A stretch of DNA of 64,000 nt from an uncultured Prevotella sp. (GCA_944319915.1 CALUEY010000011.1:1-64000), one strand, 5' to 3'. Positions 1 to 8,034 are shown, counted from the first letter of the stretch. The notes: generated by a model not told the origin, from the letters alone. Numbers and translations: made by a program.

Positions 1-77
1 AGCCGTGTATCTATGTACAACGTACATTTGACACACAGCTTGCTTTGTTTTGAATTCGTCGAACTCACGTTAAAATA

Positions 78-110
78 TTGCATTAATTTTATGCAAAAAC
101 ATTATCTTTG
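78..110 (+). promoter_or_regulatory. Bacteroidetes-type promoter of the first ATPase gene
   Basis: TATCTTTG at 103-110 matches the TAnnTTTG -7 box, and TTG at 78-80 sits 22 bp upstream as a -33 element. The ATG at 123 follows after a 12-nt gap, which supports that ATG as the original start of the broken gene. Confidence 0.7.
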
Positions 111-122
111 TGCTTGGATTAG

Positions 123-1305
123 ATGCAAACGGAACGAATGGAACGATTATATGAATTTTTCAACAGAAAGCTGAAAAACCCCTACAGACTTCCTCAGATA
201 TAAGTACGACAGGATAAAATGGGACGGAAGGGCGTTCGGAATTGTAGGGCCAAGAGGTGTTGGCAAATCGACAATGATTTTACAACATATCAAGCTCAAT
301 TTGGATACAGCTGACACACTGTACGTATCGGCAGACCATATATATTTTTCCGAACACAGCCTTGTCGACCTAGCAGATTACTTTGTCAAGATGGGAGGGA
401 AGCACCTTTTCATTGATGAGATACACAAATATGAAGGCTGGTCGAGGGAGGTGAAGCAGATTTATGACAGCTATGAGGATTTGCAGATAGTCATCTCAGG
501 GTCGTCAATACTTGACATATACAAGGGAATGGCTGACTTAAGCCGGAGGTTCCCGATTTACGAGATGCAAGGGCTTTCGTTCCGTGAGTACCTGCGTTTG
601 TTCCATGGCATAAATATTCCGGCATACAGTTTGGATGAAATATTAAGCCATAAAGCCGTATTGCCCGACGTTAAACATCCCTTGCCGCTGTTCAAAGATT
701 ATCTTCGCAGAGGATATTATCCTTTCGGGCGTGATGAGGAATTCGAGATGGAGCTGTTGCAAGTCATCAACCAGACAATGGAAGTTGACATCCCTACACA
801 CTTGCAAGCCAATGTGTCTTTGGGAAAGAAACTGAAAAGCCTCTTGATGGTCGTGGCGAAGAGCGTTCCATTCAAGCCTGTAATGCAAAGGTTGGCAGAA
901 GCGACTGGAATAAGCAGGAACGACATCCCCAATTATCTCGTTTATATGGAACGCGCCGGAATGATAATCCAGCTAAGGAACTCTACCGGAGGGATTCGTG
1001 GATTGGGAAAAGTTGAGAAACTGTATCTCGACAACACCAATCTTATATACGCTCTTTCGCCTGAACATGCTGACATAGGAAACGTAAGGGAGACGTTCTT
1101 CATGAACCAGATGAGGGTGATGAACGATGTTACAAGTTCGTCCATTTCCTATTTTGAGATTGACAAGAAAGTGTTTGAAATCGGTGGCAGGAAGAAAGGG
1201 CAGAAGCAGATAGAAAACGCCGAAGAAGGTTATATCGTAAAGGATGACATCGAGAGCGGGTATGCAAATGTTATACCTCTTTGGGCTTTCGGGTTGAATT
1301 ATTAA
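123..1305 (+). pseudogene. DUF4143/AAA_14-type ATPase, frameshifted near the start
   Basis: P-loop ATPase of the AAA_14/DUF4143 group, which in Bacteroidales is common in accessory DNA and of unknown cellular role. The promoter-proximal ATG at 123 opens a frame that stops at 201-203. The rest continues in the next frame from codon 175: TDFLRYKYDRIKWD, then Walker A GPRGVGKST (250-273), Walker B-like LFIDEIHKY, and the usual C-terminal end IPLWAFGLNY. Removing one A from the A5 run at 174-178 fuses the two frames without loss. An ATG at 274 would start after the Walker A motif, so that shorter protein cannot be a working ATPase. Either an indel in a homopolymer has broken the gene or the base call is wrong. 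The AT-rich composition differs from the core genes of the window. Confidence 0.8.
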
Positions 1306-1384
1306 TATGTTCTGCGTATAGATAGTATTTCAACTTTAACGTTGATTTATAATACTTTTATTTGCTAATTTCCAATTTTAATAT

Positions 1385-1392
1385 TATATTTG
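1385..1392 (+). promoter_or_regulatory. -7 box of the toxin-antitoxin operon
   Basis: TATATTTG matches TAnnTTTG and lies 17 nt before the ATG at 1410. This favours 1410 over the in-frame TTG at 1362, which would lie upstream of the promoter. Confidence 0.65.
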
Positions 1393-1409
1393 CGGCAAAA
1401 ATAAGTTTG

Positions 1410-1757
1410 ATGGCGACAGAAAATGAGGTTAGACGTTTCTTGCAACAATTCTTTCAGAAGGCCAAAACATTTGGACTTTACTTCAGAGATGACAGAGGAA
1501 AGAATATGCAAACCCTCTTAGACTTGGATATTACACCAAGGCAGCGAAAGGAAATAATAATGCAGTTGGAAGTTTCTAATTATGTTGACGGCCCGTTGGA
1601 AGATACCCTGTATAGAAAAGGAGAAATGTGGGTGTTCGGGAAAGAAGTCAAGCATAATGATGTCTATATAAAAATATCAAAAGGTTTGGAAGAGTGTGGG
1701 GCATTTTGCATTTCCTTCCATATTGCAGAACGTCCGCTTAAATATAAATTCAAATGA
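1410..1757 (+). CDS. MqsR-like toxin (probable mRNA endonuclease)
   Basis: 115-residue protein starting MATENEVRRF. Its pattern resembles the MqsR family of RelE-fold ribosome-independent RNases: an LDLDIT..QR.EII segment, then VDGPLEDTLYRKGEMWVFG, and a terminal DVYIKISK..CISFH strand pair. Length is close to MqsR (about 98). The start at 1410 is set by the promoter box at 1385-1392. The stop at 1755-1757 is 1 nt before the next ATG, so the two genes are cotranscribed and probably translationally coupled, in the order toxin then MqsA-like antitoxin as in E. coli mqsRA. Similarity is judged by eye; the catalytic residues were not aligned. The family assignment rests partly on the partner gene. 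Confidence 0.65.
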   Translation: MATENEVRRFLQQFFQKAKTFGLYFRDDRGKNMQTLLDLDITPRQRKEIIMQLEVSNYVDGPLEDTLYRKGEMWVFGKEVKHNDVYIKISKGLEECGAFCISFHIAERPLKYKFK

Positions 1758-1758
1758 T

Positions 1759-2754
1759 ATGAAAATCAAGAGTCCGTTTACCGGTGGTGATGTAGAATTA
1801 GTCGCTGAATTGCGTAAAGCTACATTCCGGAAAGAAGAATTTGAATACACGCATTTGTGTTATAAGTGCGTGGATACGAACGAAATGTTTACTACGACGG
1901 AAATGGATACGGTAAACACAGCTCAGGTGTTTAATCAGTACCGTTTAAGATATGGTATCCCGTTTGCAGACGAATTGAAACCGTTGCGCCAGAAGTATGG
2001 TTTGTCTGCATCCAAGATGTCATTGATATTAGGGTTCGGCGAAAATCAGTACCGTTTGTATGAAAACGGCGAGATACCGAATGTGGCTAACGGTCGTGTT
2101 TTGCGCAGCATTCAAAGTCCGTATTCATTTGAAACGTTTGTAGACGCGGCAAGAAATGTATTGTCCGAAAAGGATTATGAAAGCATAAGGCAGAAAATAT
2201 CGGAACTGAAAAAAACGCAATATACACAGGAATACTTTGTCAAGAAATCCATTTTTGGTGATGCTGTCCGAAACAAATTCAATGGATACGCAAAACAGTC
2301 AGTAAGCAGGCTGAAGAATGTAATCCTGTTTTTTATAAACAAATTTAACGGCGTATATACAACGCAGATGAACAAGTTGCTGTTTTATACTGATTTTGCA
2401 TCGTATAGAAATTTCGGTGAAGGAATGACCGGACTTGCGTATAAGGCAATCCAATTCGGCCCCGTGCCTGATAGATGGGACAAAGTGTACAGCCTCATTG
2501 ATGACATCCATCCGGAAATTATAGATTTCGGTAACGGGAATGCGGGCACTAAACTCATGTCGGAAATTCAATATGATGAGTCATGTTTTAGTGAAGAACA
2601 GCTGGATTTACTAAACAATGTATATATGACATTCAGGAATGACAATGCGACCTCACTGTCAAACATGAGTCACAAAGAACAAGCATGGATAGAAAATCAG
2701 ACCACTCATTCATACATTGATTTTTCGTATGCGTTTATGTTGCAGGCAATATAA
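1759..2754 (+). CDS. MqsA-like antitoxin with C-terminal Panacea (DUF4065/SocA-like) domain
   Basis: 331 residues from ATG 1759; the longer frame from 1696 would run inside the toxin. The N-terminus (1-60) looks like an MqsA zinc domain that has lost its first CxxC: SPFTGG stands where CPxCG is expected, while CYKC remains at 34-37. An Xre/MqsA-type helix-turn-helix follows at about 71-118 (LRQKYGLSASKMSLILGFG, ENQYRLYENGEIPN). The last third (about 190-331) has the Panacea pattern (NKLLFYTDF, GLAYKAIQFGPVPDRW), a domain known to neutralise several unrelated toxins. Inferred role: bind the toxin encoded directly upstream and repress the operon. The degenerate zinc site is common in Bacteroidales versions and need not mean loss of function. 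Confidence 0.75.
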   Translation: MKIKSPFTGGDVELVAELRKATFRKEEFEYTHLCYKCVDTNEMFTTTEMDTVNTAQVFNQYRLRYGIPFADELKPLRQKYGLSASKMSLILGFGENQYRLYENGEIPNVANGRVLRSIQSPYSFETFVDAARNVLSEKDYESIRQKISELKKTQYTQEYFVKKSIFGDAVRNKFNGYAKQSVSRLKNVILFFINKFNGVYTTQMNKLLFYTDFASYRNFGEGMTGLAYKAIQFGPVPDRWDKVYSLIDDIHPEIIDFGNGNAGTKLMSEIQYDESCFSEEQLDLLNNVYMTFRNDNATSLSNMSHKEQAWIENQTTHSYIDFSYAFMLQAI

Positions 2755-2771
2755 TTTGTTTATAAAAAGAT

Positions 2772-2808
2772 AAAGCAGTGTTCCTATTGATCTGGAATGC
2801 TGCTTTTA
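2772..2808 (+). terminator. Hairpin after the toxin-antitoxin pair
   Basis: AAAGCAG (2772-2778) pairs with CTGCTTT (2800-2806), with a second short pairing TTCC/GGAA inside and a two-base internal mismatch, then an AT-rich tail. It is a plausible terminator 17 nt after the antitoxin stop. Confidence 0.45.
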
Positions 2809-2811
2809 ATA

Positions 2812-2943
2812 ATGACAGATTCTAAAATATTTGATGAAAAATTAGAATTGTATAATCATACTTGCAAAGAAATCAAGGTGATATTAGAAAAGGCTAAGCG
2901 ACAGGTAGAACAAATAGTATTAAGTAATTATTTTGTCATATAA
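2812..2943 (+). CDS. Small ORF, 43 residues, unknown
   Basis: ATG at 2812, stop at 2941-2943. The product (MTDSKIFDEKLELYNHTC, then KEIKVILEKAKRQVEQIV) is charged and looks like one long helix. It lies between the terminator of the toxin-antitoxin pair and the HEPN-type gene at 2971, on the same strand. No clear promoter or strong ribosome site is visible. It may be a real short protein, or a remnant of a gene that once preceded the HEPN gene. Confidence 0.3.
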   Translation: MTDSKIFDEKLELYNHTCKEIKVILEKAKRQVEQIVLSNYFVI

Positions 2944-2970
2944 GCACATATAAGTAATAAATTCAGAATC

Positions 2971-3756
2971 ATGAATGAGTTGTTTTCAAAGCGTATGGGA
3001 ATAAACATTCTTGCGCAACAGATAAAAATCAGGTACGAGGCACCGTTAGAATTACGAAACTATTTATTGCTATTGATGGAGCAATATTTCGGGTTAAAGA
3101 TAATCCGCAAAATAGTCTGCTTTGCGACAAAAGAAAGTCCAGATCCGAATAATTGGAATGAAAATGAATTTATGAGAAGCGAAGTTCAAAGTGTTATAGA
3201 AAGTTGTCATTGGTCACGTGTTTATGATATTATTGAACTTTTCTATCAGAATTTAGACTTGAATTGTCAAAAAAGTTTCAGTCAAGAGGTAAATGATTAT
3301 TTCTCGGAAAAAGGTATAGGATGGAAACTTGAGAATGGGAAAATAACTATACGTTGTGAAGATTCTTTTGAAACAGTCTTAAAAGAGGTTGAAATCGAAT
3401 TAGATGAAAAGGAGCTTAGCACATCATGTAATGAAATAAAAGAAGCAATAAAAGACTTGTCAAGAAGACCCAAAGCGGAAATTACAGGTGCAATCCAACA
3501 TTCAATAGCAGCACTGGAATGTGTTTGTAGGGTAGTCAGTGGAGATGAGAAAGACACATTAGGAACTTTAATTAGTAAACATCCTAACATAGTGCCTTCA
3601 CCTCTAAATGAAGCCATCAAAAAGATTTGGGGCTTTTCTTCAGAACAGGGTAGACATTTACGTGAAGGATGTGAGCCGTCTTTTGAGGAAGCGGAATTAA
3701 TGGTTCACCTATCAGCATCATTATGTACATATTTAAGTAAAAAACATATAAGATAA
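2971..3756 (+). CDS. AbiJ-NTD4 / HEPN-type abortive-infection-like protein
   Basis: 261 residues. The N-terminal half (FSKRMGI...LELRNYLLLLME, then NEFMRSEVQSVIE, WSRVYDIIELFYQNL) matches the AbiJ N-terminal domain 4 pattern. The C-terminal half (about 165-261) is a HEPN-like helical bundle: EITGAIQHSIAALECVCRVV, TLGTLISKHP, LNEAIKKIWGFSSEQGRHLREG, then EAELMVHLSASLCTYLSKK. The RHLREG stretch is where related proteins carry the conserved Arg-His that may serve as an RNase or AMPylation site. Proteins of this build are known from phage-exclusion loci; here it stands alone between two ATPase genes in AT-rich accessory DNA. Defence function is inferred, not shown. The weakest point is the absence of an obvious second component. 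Confidence 0.6.
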   Translation: MNELFSKRMGINILAQQIKIRYEAPLELRNYLLLLMEQYFGLKIIRKIVCFATKESPDPNNWNENEFMRSEVQSVIESCHWSRVYDIIELFYQNLDLNCQKSFSQEVNDYFSEKGIGWKLENGKITIRCEDSFETVLKEVEIELDEKELSTSCNEIKEAIKDLSRRPKAEITGAIQHSIAALECVCRVVSGDEKDTLGTLISKHPNIVPSPLNEAIKKIWGFSSEQGRHLREGCEPSFEEAELMVHLSASLCTYLSKKHIR

Positions 3757-3770
3757 TTAAAGGTGTAGTT

Positions 3771-3810
3771 GCCATAAAAAAGATTATTTCTTATTATGGC
3801 TTTTCTATTT
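3771..3810 (+). terminator. Probable terminator after the HEPN-type gene
   Basis: GCCATAA (3771-3777) pairs with TTATGGC (3794-3800), and a T-rich tail (TTTTCTATTTT) follows, 14 nt after the stop of the gene. Confidence 0.5.
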
Positions 3811-3914
3811 TAGGTTGAGAAAATGAACAGCTGTACTTTGTTAATTAAATTTAATATTAAGTTGTGTCTTGCATAAAATGTATCAATGTGTGCATTTTTT
3901 CTACCTAAAATGTG

Positions 3915-3922
3915 TATCTTTG
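3915..3922 (+). promoter_or_regulatory. -7 box of the second ATPase gene
   Basis: TATCTTTG, 16 nt before the ATG at 3939. An overlapping ATG at 3935 is closed after five codons, so 3939 is the start. Confidence 0.65.
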
Positions 3923-3938
3923 CCAAAAATCGACATGA

Positions 3939-5249
3939 ATGGAGATATATAGAAACATATTGAAAGACCTTGCAGCATGGAAGGACAGTAGATTCCGTAA
4001 GCCTTTGGTGCTTCAAGGAGCAAGGCAAGTAGGCAAGTCGTGGGTTCTTAACAAGTTTGGTAAAGACTGTTTTGACAACTGCGTATATGTCAATTTTGAC
4101 ACAATGCCGGAAATAAAGCAGGACTTTGCCCGTACCAAAGACCCAAAACGCTTAATTAACGTGCTATCGATGGTGTCCGGGGTGAAGATTGAACCTGGGC
4201 GAACTCTTGTAATACTCGACGAGATACAGGAATGTAACGACGCCCTGAACAGTCTCAAATATTTTTGCGAACAAACACCGGAGTATGCCATTGTTTGTGC
4301 CGGGTCGTTACTTGGCGTGGCTTTGAACCGTCAAGGGGCATCGTTTCCTGTCGGCAAAGTTGATTTCATGCACATGTATCCCGTTTCGTTTTCCGAATAT
4401 TTGGCAGCAACTAACCCGGACTTGGCGGAAATATTACAAGACATAACTGACATTGAGCCTCTGCCTGAAGTAGTCCATTCAAAGTTGGTTGACGCATACA
4501 AAACCTATCTCGTGCTTGGCGGAATGCCCGAAGCCGTAAGCCTATACGCAGACACATACGATTGGAAACAGGTTGATGCCATTCTGCAAAACATCCTCAT
4601 AGCATATTCTCTTGACTTCTCCAAACATATAGCGGCAAGGGATATTCCACGTGTTTTCGCCGTATGGAATAATATTGAAGGACATTTGGCGCGTGACAAC
4701 AGGAAGTTCCGCTACACGGAAATACAGAAAGGGGCAAGAGCACGTGAATATGAAAACGCTATCGAATGGTTATGTCTTGCCGGTCTTACGCATCGTGTGT
4801 TTTGCGTCAACACTCCGCACATTCCTTTGGCAGCATACAAAAACAGTTCATACTTCAAGATGTATCTTTCCGACGTAGGGTTGCTGCGTTCAAAGTTCCG
4901 TCTTGAGCCTACGTCCGTCTTGCTTGGTGACAGGCTGTTGACAGAGTTTAAGGGAGTATTGTCCGAGAATTATGTCTTGACCTCTCTTGTACGTCAGTTC
5001 GGTGAGGAGCAATTCTACTGGTCATCCGGTAATACTGCGGAGATAGAGTTTATGCTGCAATATAACGGCAGTATTATACCAGTTGAGGTTAAATCAGGAA
5101 ACAGTGTAACTGCCAAAAGCCTTTCAGAATACAGAAAGAAATATGAACCAGATATAGCAATACGTTTTTCGACAAGGAACATACGCAAGGATGACAACCT
5201 GATAAACATTCCACTATATCTTACCGATAGACTGAAGGATTTTCTATAA
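3939..5249 (+). CDS. DUF4143 (AAA_14) ATP-binding protein, intact
   Basis: 436 residues, normal length for the family. Walker A GARQVGKSW at 27-35, Walker B LVILDEIQE, the sensor-like VCAGSLLGVAL, and the typical FPVGKVDFMHMYPVSFSEYL block follow in order. The C-terminal DUF4143 part is a nuclease-fold-like domain with SSGNTAEIEFMLQYNG followed by IPVEVKSG, which resembles the D/E-x-K pattern of PD-(D/E)XK folds. Such proteins are very frequent in Bacteroidales accessory regions; substrate and partner are unknown. It has its own promoter and is monocistronic. It is not a recent copy of the ATPase at 123, because the two belong to different subgroups with little shared sequence outside the ATP site. 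Confidence 0.85.
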   Translation: MEIYRNILKDLAAWKDSRFRKPLVLQGARQVGKSWVLNKFGKDCFDNCVYVNFDTMPEIKQDFARTKDPKRLINVLSMVSGVKIEPGRTLVILDEIQECNDALNSLKYFCEQTPEYAIVCAGSLLGVALNRQGASFPVGKVDFMHMYPVSFSEYLAATNPDLAEILQDITDIEPLPEVVHSKLVDAYKTYLVLGGMPEAVSLYADTYDWKQVDAILQNILIAYSLDFSKHIAARDIPRVFAVWNNIEGHLARDNRKFRYTEIQKGARAREYENAIEWLCLAGLTHRVFCVNTPHIPLAAYKNSSYFKMYLSDVGLLRSKFRLEPTSVLLGDRLLTEFKGVLSENYVLTSLVRQFGEEQFYWSSGNTAEIEFMLQYNGSIIPVEVKSGNSVTAKSLSEYRKKYEPDIAIRFSTRNIRKDDNLINIPLYLTDRLKDFL

Positions 5250-5618
5250 ACACTTTATGTGCAACTTTTCTCTTTGTAGGATGACGTTGTTCATGGTAAA
5301 CAGAATGCAGGATTTTTTCTTTCAATATGGTACATATATAAATATCACCCTGAAATCCTTGTAAAAAAGCTGCATTTCTTTTTCTTTCGTTTGTTGTAGG
5401 CACACGCCGCATGAGTGGATGATTATATTGTTGTTTACATTTGCCTTCGGTTTTCTATGAAGTCCATGATGATAAAACAGAAATATATTAACTTGTGATT
5501 TGCGTTGTTCATCAATTATGTGTATATTTGCAAAGAGGACAAATGTTGACTTATTGTTGACTGATAGATATAAACAAGTTCTCAAGAGAGTTAGTTAAAT
5601 GGTTGATACACAGCACTT
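5250..5618. other. Intergenic region without a credible gene; promoter before the tRNA
   Basis: No frame here has family features. A good promoter is visible: TTTG at 5499-5502, 20 bp, then TATATTTG at 5523-5530. It would give a transcript with a leader of about 80 nt before the tRNA. A second TACATTTG-like box lies near 5436, followed by only a 13-codon ORF. Confidence 0.5.
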
Positions 5619-5692
5619 TGGCTTTTAGCTCAGTTGGTTAGAGCAACAGACTCATAATCTGGAGGTCCCAGGTTCAAGCCCTGGATGGCCCA
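5619..5692 (+). tRNA. tRNA with CAU anticodon (probably elongator tRNA-Met)
   Basis: Cloverleaf can be drawn: D arm from TAGCTCAG (5626), anticodon CAT at 5653-5655 in loop CTCATAA, T arm CCAGG-TTCAAGC-CCTGG, discriminator A at 5692, CCA not encoded. The acceptor stem is poor: positions 1-72 (T with C) and 6-67 (T with T) do not pair and 5-68 is T-G. Elongator Met is most likely; a CAU tRNA modified to read AUA (Ile) is possible. The mismatches make loss of function possible. Confidence 0.8.
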
Positions 5693-5834
5693 CTGAAGAA
5701 AAGCAGTGCTAATTACTTGAAATACAGGTAGTTGGCACTTTTCTTTTTGTCCCAGTTTTTGCCTTTGCTGCCTTAAAATACCGGGTCAGCGGAAAATCCC
5801 GGTTGGTAAGCCATCGCATATCAGGCGTATTGCT

Positions 5835-5842
5835 TATCTTTG
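5835..5842 (+). promoter_or_regulatory. -7 box of the transposase remnant
   Basis: TATCTTTG, 4 nt before the ATG at 5847; the short distance suggests a leaderless or nearly leaderless transcript. Confidence 0.5.
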
Positions 5843-5846
5843 TGGC

Positions 5847-6053
5847 ATGAAATCCGAACAGTTACTCCGTGCCATCCTTCCGGATGTGCTGATAGACAAT
5901 TTTGACGTTGTGAACTTCGAGAAGACAGATTCCCGTTTTGACATATGGCTGGACGAGAGGAAAGTCCAGCTTAAGGAAGACAAGCGGAACAGTGAAACCT
6001 TGGGGCAGCGGGATGGGTTTGCATCGGGCAGCCCAGTGAGCCGCCGATGCTGA
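5847..6053 (+). pseudogene. ISAon1-type transposase, N-terminal remnant
   Basis: The first 50 codons (EQLLRAILPDVLIDNFDVV, then RFDIWLDERK) match the small N-region protein of ISAon1-family elements, which normally continues with a conserved IQDFPIRG...VHVRRRRW block. That block is missing; the frame runs into unrelated sequence and stops. No downstream transposase core and no terminal repeats are seen. It is a relic next to a tRNA gene, consistent with past insertions at this spot. Confidence 0.6.
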
Positions 6054-6244
6054 CCATGATTGCCGGAAAGATGGAGGATGGCCATAACCTAATTACTACG
6101 AGAAAGATTCTTTTAGAATTCGATACATTTCCTCTTGATGCTTATTTTCCCTTTCTGTAGTCCAGCCACTATCCGTTTCACCAACTGCCAGATACATCTT
6201 ATACATCTTGAGGCTTTCCAACCCTTTACTCTTCAGTTGGCTTT

Positions 6245-6488
6245 TTATACTTTAGTATTCAACAACTCCCAATTGTCATTGAATATTTGCCTTAAAGGAC
6301 GCCAATCTGCCCCTTCGATATGAATCTCCACTCTATCATTATACCATTCATAATTCATAATGAAAGCCATGATTTGACAAGAACGGACTTATCTCAATCT
6401 GCCAATACAGCTTTGAACCATTTAGATTCTTCCAATGATTTATAAACAACTCACTTCGAGCTGCCTTATCAAATTCGCCTATATTCAT
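6245..6488 (-). pseudogene. Short unknown gene split by a frameshift
   Basis: Starting at 6488, 15 nt after the exonuclease gene on the same strand, an ORF of 46 codons (MNIGEFDKAARSELFINHWK...NHGFHYEL) stops at 6348. A second frame opening at 6358 gives NYEWYNDRVEIHIEGADWR, then PLRQIFNDNWELL, and ends at 6245. Joined through a small shift near 6350-6358 the two make one protein of about 80 residues with a plausible end. Family unknown. It would be the third gene of the WYL-exonuclease operon. Confidence 0.4.
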
Positions 6489-6502
6489 AATGACTAATAT
6501 AT

Positions 6503-7051
6503 TTATAGTTTCCCACTACAACGCTCCATTTTTCCCAAAACGCATCCTGCATCCTCCAATTCCATCAGAAATAGCCTTGCGCACATCTCAGCATCATCGC
6601 CTGCGCGATGGTGCTGCCCGCAGGGTATCTTGAATTGGTCACAAAGATAGTCCAGACTGTTGCAGCCGAAGTCATAGAGCCTGCGTGCGGCTCGCAGGGA
6701 ACAATAATAGGTAATATCGGGCTTCTTTATGCCGTATAATTCCAGCGAGTGACGAATGCAGCCGATGTCGAAAGCGGCATTGTGAGCCACAAGCACTGGA
6801 ATGTCTTTCAGGTATTTGCTGATTTCTGCCCATACTTCCGGGAATTCCGGTGAATTTACGGTGTCATTCGGTCGGATGCCATGTATCTGCATATTCCAAT
6901 AGCTGTACATATTTCCTTGCGGACGGACGAGCCACGAACGGGTTTCCACTATCTTTCCGTCACGCACCACGCAGATACCGGCCTCGCAGATGGAAGCGCG
7001 TTTGCCCGTGGCTGTCTCAAAGTCGATGGCGATGAAATTTATTCCTTGCAT
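6503..7051 (-). CDS. DnaQ-like 3'-5' exonuclease (DEDDh)
   Basis: 182 residues from ATG 7051 (an upstream in-frame ATG at 7072 is possible but lies deeper inside the neighbour). Motif Exo I is AIDFETA, Exo II is VAHNAAFDIGCI, and Exo III is HHRAGDDAEMCA with the H-x-A-x-D-D pattern, so all catalytic residues of a DEDDh nuclease are present. Architecture is a lone exonuclease domain, as in the epsilon-like proteins of accessory loci. It overlaps the end of the WYL gene by 13 nt, so translation is probably coupled and the regulator and nuclease act together. Role is unknown; DNA repair, RNA trimming or defence are all open. Confidence 0.8.
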   Translation of the reverse strand: MQGINFIAIDFETATGKRASICEAGICVVRDGKIVETRSWLVRPQGNMYSYWNMQIHGIRPNDTVNSPEFPEVWAEISKYLKDIPVLVAHNAAFDIGCIRHSLELYGIKKPDITYYCSLRAARRLYDFGCNSLDYLCDQFKIPCGQHHRAGDDAEMCARLFLMELEDAGCVLGKMERCSGKL

Positions 7052-8004
7052 GGTTTTCCCTCCTCCTTCCAAGTGTAATAGTCCAACATGTTTTTTGCGA
7101 AATTGCGCATCTCCTCACGCACGGATTCCGGCTCAAGCACTTCCACCTGGTCGCCTTGGGCGAGGATCAACTGATAGAAGTCGAAAGTCGGCTTCAGATG
7201 ATATTCAAAGAGCGTGGATTCGTCGTCACTCCCTATCTCCCGTTGCGATTCGTGCAAGGGTAAGGTACGCAGGTAATTGGCAAAACCACCGTAAGCCAGA
7301 AGCACGATGCGCTGGATGGGTTCATCCGAAGTGATTACCCCGCAGCATCCTTCAAAATATTGGTTGACGTCGAAATCCTTCTTCATTTTGAACGTCTTGC
7401 CCGCGTCTTGAATGTCTGAGATACGGTCGAGGGCATATACCCGGTAAACATCGGCGGGCTTGATGCCTTTCTCTTTGTTCCGGCCTGAATAATAGGGGCT
7501 GCGTGCCACCACATACCAACGGCGCTTCACGACTTTCAGACAGTATGGTTCAATCTCAAACGTGCAGGCTTCAGGTTTGCCAAACCCTTGGTGCGTGATG
7601 CTCAGCACATGATTGCGCCGCATGGCCTCGGCAATGGGCGTGAGCCATGTCTGTCCAGACGGGATATCCTCAAAAACGATCCGGTCTTCCAATTTGTTAT
7701 CCACTTGAATCTGGTTCAACGTAGCGTAGGAACTTATCAACCAACTTTGCAGGTTGTTCCCTTCCAATCGTTCCGGCTCGTCTATATAATATCGGTAACC
7801 GTCCTTTCGGTCACAGTCAATGTACACATCAAAGATGTCCTTGATAGCCTTTTGGTGGTTATGGAACGTGCGCAACGGCAATTCCTCACCGTAGCCCAGC
7901 CCGCTTTCCTGCCAAAGCTCGCTGATTTCCTGAAATGTCAGGCGTTTATATCGGCGTAAGGTATCTATCAGCCAAACATACCGCCCAAAGAGATTTGCTG
8001 CCAT
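7039..8004 (-). CDS. WYL-domain transcriptional regulator
   Basis: 321 residues. Residues 1-70 form a winged-helix-like region (LIDTLRRYKRLTFQEISELW, LRTFHNHQKAIKDIFDV). The middle (about 120-210) is the WYL domain: LSITHQGFG, FEIEPYCLKVVKRRWYVVAR, YALDRISDI. The C-terminal WCX-like extension ends near 315. WYL proteins sense nucleic acid or nucleotide ligands and often control phage-defence or DNA-damage genes. Here the next gene, overlapping by 13 nt, is a DEDDh exonuclease, which the regulator may control together with itself. A TAATTTTG box (8027-8034) lies 22 nt upstream of the ATG. Confidence 0.85.
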   Translation of the reverse strand: MAANLFGRYVWLIDTLRRYKRLTFQEISELWQESGLGYGEELPLRTFHNHQKAIKDIFDVYIDCDRKDGYRYYIDEPERLEGNNLQSWLISSYATLNQIQVDNKLEDRIVFEDIPSGQTWLTPIAEAMRRNHVLSITHQGFGKPEACTFEIEPYCLKVVKRRWYVVARSPYYSGRNKEKGIKPADVYRVYALDRISDIQDAGKTFKMKKDFDVNQYFEGCCGVITSDEPIQRIVLLAYGGFANYLRTLPLHESQREIGSDDESTLFEYHLKPTFDFYQLILAQGDQVEVLEPESVREEMRNFAKNMLDYYTWKEEGKPCKE

Positions 8005-8026
8005 ACTGTTATTTAATGTCCCGTTA

Positions 8027-8034
8027 CAAAATTA
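8027..8034 (-). promoter_or_regulatory. -7 box of the WYL-exonuclease operon
   Basis: Read on the minus strand it is TAATTTTG, matching TAnnTTTG, with a short leader to the ATG at 8004. Confidence 0.55.

Noticed and set aside
13-27. Palindrome ATGTAC-AAC-GTACAT at the left edge
   Set aside because: Short, AT-rich and about 75 bp before the promoter; chance occurrence cannot be excluded.
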